A stretch of DNA of 7,137 bases, from the NCBI GenBank assembly GCA_005878635.1, contig VBLS01000108.1:4044-11180 (forward strand). The letters are read 5' to 3'. The stretch comes from Methanobacteriota archaeon. Its GTDB lineage: Archaea; Thermoplasmatota; Thermoplasmata; RBG-16-68-12. Both the position numbers and the translations under genes were made by a program. Positions 5,765-7,137 of the stretch are shown piece by piece. Numbering within the stretch: the stretch's first letter is position 1; each line of letters begins with the position of its first letter. The notes beneath the pieces were generated by a model, which had not been told where the DNA came from, searched no databases, and worked only from the letters and a program-made list of their open reading frames with translations.

Positions 5765-7137
5765 ATGACTCTCTCCGAAACGACACCGGAGGTTCGGACC
5801 CCCCGAACCACGGTCGTGGGGCGTCCCACCGTCCGAGGGAAGTTCCTCTTCCTGGGCGGCGAGAAGTTCTGGGTTCGCGGCATCAGCTATGGGACCTTCT
5901 ACATGGACGAAAACCGGCAGGAGCGTCTCGTGCCGGACACGGTGGAGAAGGACTTTTCGGAGATGGCGGCACGCGGCTTCAACGTCGTGCGGGTCTACAC
6001 CGCGCCGCCTCCTTGGCTCTTGGACGCGGCCTTGAAACATGGGCTCCGGGTCATGATCGGACTCAACTGGGGCGAGCACATGGCCTTCCTGGACGAGCCG
6101 GGCCGGATCGCGGAGATCGAGGAGCGAATCCGGACCTGGATTCGATCGTGCGCGGGCCACCCCGCCGTGTTCTGCTACATCATCGGCAATGAGATCCCCG
6201 CGTCGATCGTCCGATGGCACGGACGACGTCGCGTCGAAAAATTCATCGAACGCTTGTACCGGATTGCCAAGGAGGAAGATCCGGATGCTCTCGTCACGTA
6301 CGTGAATTACCCCTCGACCGAATACCTGCGCCTTCCATTCCTCGACTTTTTCTGCTTCAACGTCTACCTCGAATCCCGGGATTCCTTCGAGGACTACCTC
6401 TCGCGGTTGCACAGTCTGAGCGAAGACCGTCCCGTCCTCCTCACGGAGATCGGGCTGGACAGCCTGCGCGGGGGGGAAGAGCGACAGGCGATGATGCTCG
6501 AGTCGCAGATCGCGTCGGCGTTTCACCGCGGCTGCGTCGGCGTCATCGTCTTCGCTTGGACGGATGAATGGTACCATGGGAAGTATCGGGTCGAGGATTG
6601 GGCGTTCGGCTTGACGACCCGCGAGCGGACGCCGAAGCCCGCCCTTCCGGCCGTGGCGAAAGCCTTCGCAGAGGGGCCTTTTCCCTCCGACCTCCGATGG
6701 CCGAAGATCTCGGTCGTCGTGTGCACCTACAACGGTGCCTCGACGATCCGCGACACGTTGGAGGCCTTGCGCGATTTGGACTATCCCTCCTTTGAAGTGA
6801 TCGTCGTGAACGACGGGTCCACGGACGAGACCGCGAAGATCGCCTCAGACTATCCGTACCGGATCATCAGCGAGGAGAACCAAGGCCTCAGTCGGGCGCG
6901 CAACACCGGGATCGCCGCGGCCACGGGAGAGATCGTGGCCTTCATCGACGACGACGCATACCCAGACCCTCACTGGTTGCGGTTTCTTGCACTTTCCTTC
7001 ATGGAAGGCAAGTACGCCGCGGTGGGCGGCCCGAACCTCGCCCCGATGACGGACGGCTGGAGGGCCGACGCGATCGCGAACGCGCCCGGCGGGCCGAACG
7101 CGGTCCTGATTTCCGATCGAATCGCCGAGCACATCCC
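5765..7137 (+). CDS. Glycoside hydrolase (clan GH-A, GH2/GH5-like) fused to GT2 glycosyltransferase, 3' partial
   Basis: The frame stays open from ATG 5765 to the window end, 457 codons plus two bases. Residues ~17-300 form a TIM-barrel hydrolase of clan GH-A. FWVRGISYGTF (35-45) is the strand-1 entry seen in GH2 catalytic domains and RGFNVVRVYT (70-79) is strand 2. GNE at 141-143 has Glu143 as acid/base, FNVY lies at 198-201, TEIG at 227-230 has Glu228 as nucleophile, and FAWTDEWY at 263-270 is the strand-8 Trp region. Residues from 312 are a GT2 (GT-A) domain. ISVVVCTYNG lies at 315-324, VNDGSTDE from 348, a SRARNTG segment follows, and FIDDDAYP from 393 contains the DxD metal site (Asp395/Asp397). 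The hydrolase active site looks intact. No signal peptide precedes it, so this half is probably cytosolic. It may trim or transglycosylate the glycan that the GT2 half extends. The C-terminus and any membrane segments lie outside the window. Confidence 0.85.
   Translation, partial: MTLSETTPEVRTPRTTVVGRPTVRGKFLFLGGEKFWVRGISYGTFYMDENRQERLVPDTVEKDFSEMAARGFNVVRVYTAPPPWLLDAALKHGLRVMIGLNWGEHMAFLDEPGRIAEIEERIRTWIRSCAGHPAVFCYIIGNEIPASIVRWHGRRRVEKFIERLYRIAKEEDPDALVTYVNYPSTEYLRLPFLDFFCFNVYLESRDSFEDYLSRLHSLSEDRPVLLTEIGLDSLRGGEERQAMMLESQIASAFHRGCVGVIVFAWTDEWYHGKYRVEDWAFGLTTRERTPKPALPAVAKAFAEGPFPSDLRWPKISVVVCTYNGASTIRDTLEALRDLDYPSFEVIVVNDGSTDETAKIASDYPYRIISEENQGLSRARNTGIAAATGEIVAFIDDDAYPDPHWLRFLALSFMEGKYAAVGGPNLAPMTDGWRADAIANAPGGPNAVLISDRIAEHI

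Noticed and set aside
5753..6577. Leftward 274-residue frame opposite the hydrolase domain
   Set aside because: It is antisense to the GH domain, whose catalytic motifs are all in the rightward frame. The composition is that of a GC-rich shadow.
1..7137. CRISPR array, insertion sequence, integrase, toxin-antitoxin or defence genes
   Set aside because: No regularly spaced identical repeats of CRISPR size, transposase or integrase motifs, or terminal inverted repeats were seen. All recognisable genes fit carbohydrate metabolism. The APH-fold kinase was considered as an antibiotic-resistance gene and set aside because of its context.

Overview
The window reads as part of a surface-glycan or exopolysaccharide gene cluster from a GC-rich prokaryote, more probably archaeal than bacterial. 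Several features favour an archaeon. A TATA-like box sits about 28 nt upstream of the GTG start at 1412, the spacing expected for a leaderless archaeal transcript. Two back-to-back TATA-like elements (near 5684-5690 and 5711-5718) serve the divergent genes at the right, and no convincing bacterial -35/-10 pair is visible there. The lineage cannot be fixed from the sequence. The gene families themselves are shared by bacteria and archaea.

Layout. (1) Positions 1-24 hold only the first eight codons of a leftward gene, preceded by a near-perfect Shine-Dalgarno. (2) Positions 25-299 are non-coding. They contain small palindromes or hairpins and an AT-rich patch with three degenerate copies of a 15-bp motif at 24-25 bp spacing. 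(3) A leftward UTP-glucose-1-phosphate uridylyltransferase (300-1412) and a rightward NAD-dependent sugar epimerase (1603-2583) diverge from a 190-bp promoter region. (4) A leftward three-gene block runs from 5585 down to 2626. It encodes an APH-fold small-molecule kinase, a GT-B-like glycosyltransferase and a ChbG/YdjC-type carbohydrate deacetylase. Its genes are coupled by an ATGA overlap and a 4-nt gap, and it converges on the epimerase. (5) A 179-bp divergent promoter region carries an 11-bp direct repeat with exactly 21-bp period between and around the two TATA boxes. (6) A rightward gene from 5765 runs off the end. It fuses a clan GH-A glycoside hydrolase domain, with catalytic glutamates in place, to a GT2 glycosyltransferase domain.

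How the genes may work together (inference): the uridylyltransferase and epimerase would make and convert nucleotide sugars (UDP-glucose and an epimer). The two glycosyltransferases would use such donors. The deacetylase would expose an amine on an acetylated amino sugar, the kinase would phosphorylate a sugar or other small alcohol, and the GH module of the fusion would trim or transfer the same glycan the GT2 module builds. No transporter, polymerase or membrane protein lies in the window, so the final product is unknown.

One clear anomaly is the 3' end of the kinase gene. The frame encoding the kinase domain misses its expected stop and would run about 300 bp into the glycosyltransferase gene. 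A one-base shift near 4572-4606 instead gives a short tail ending in a TGA that overlaps the next ATG. This is either an indel or assembly error, or a real frameshift.
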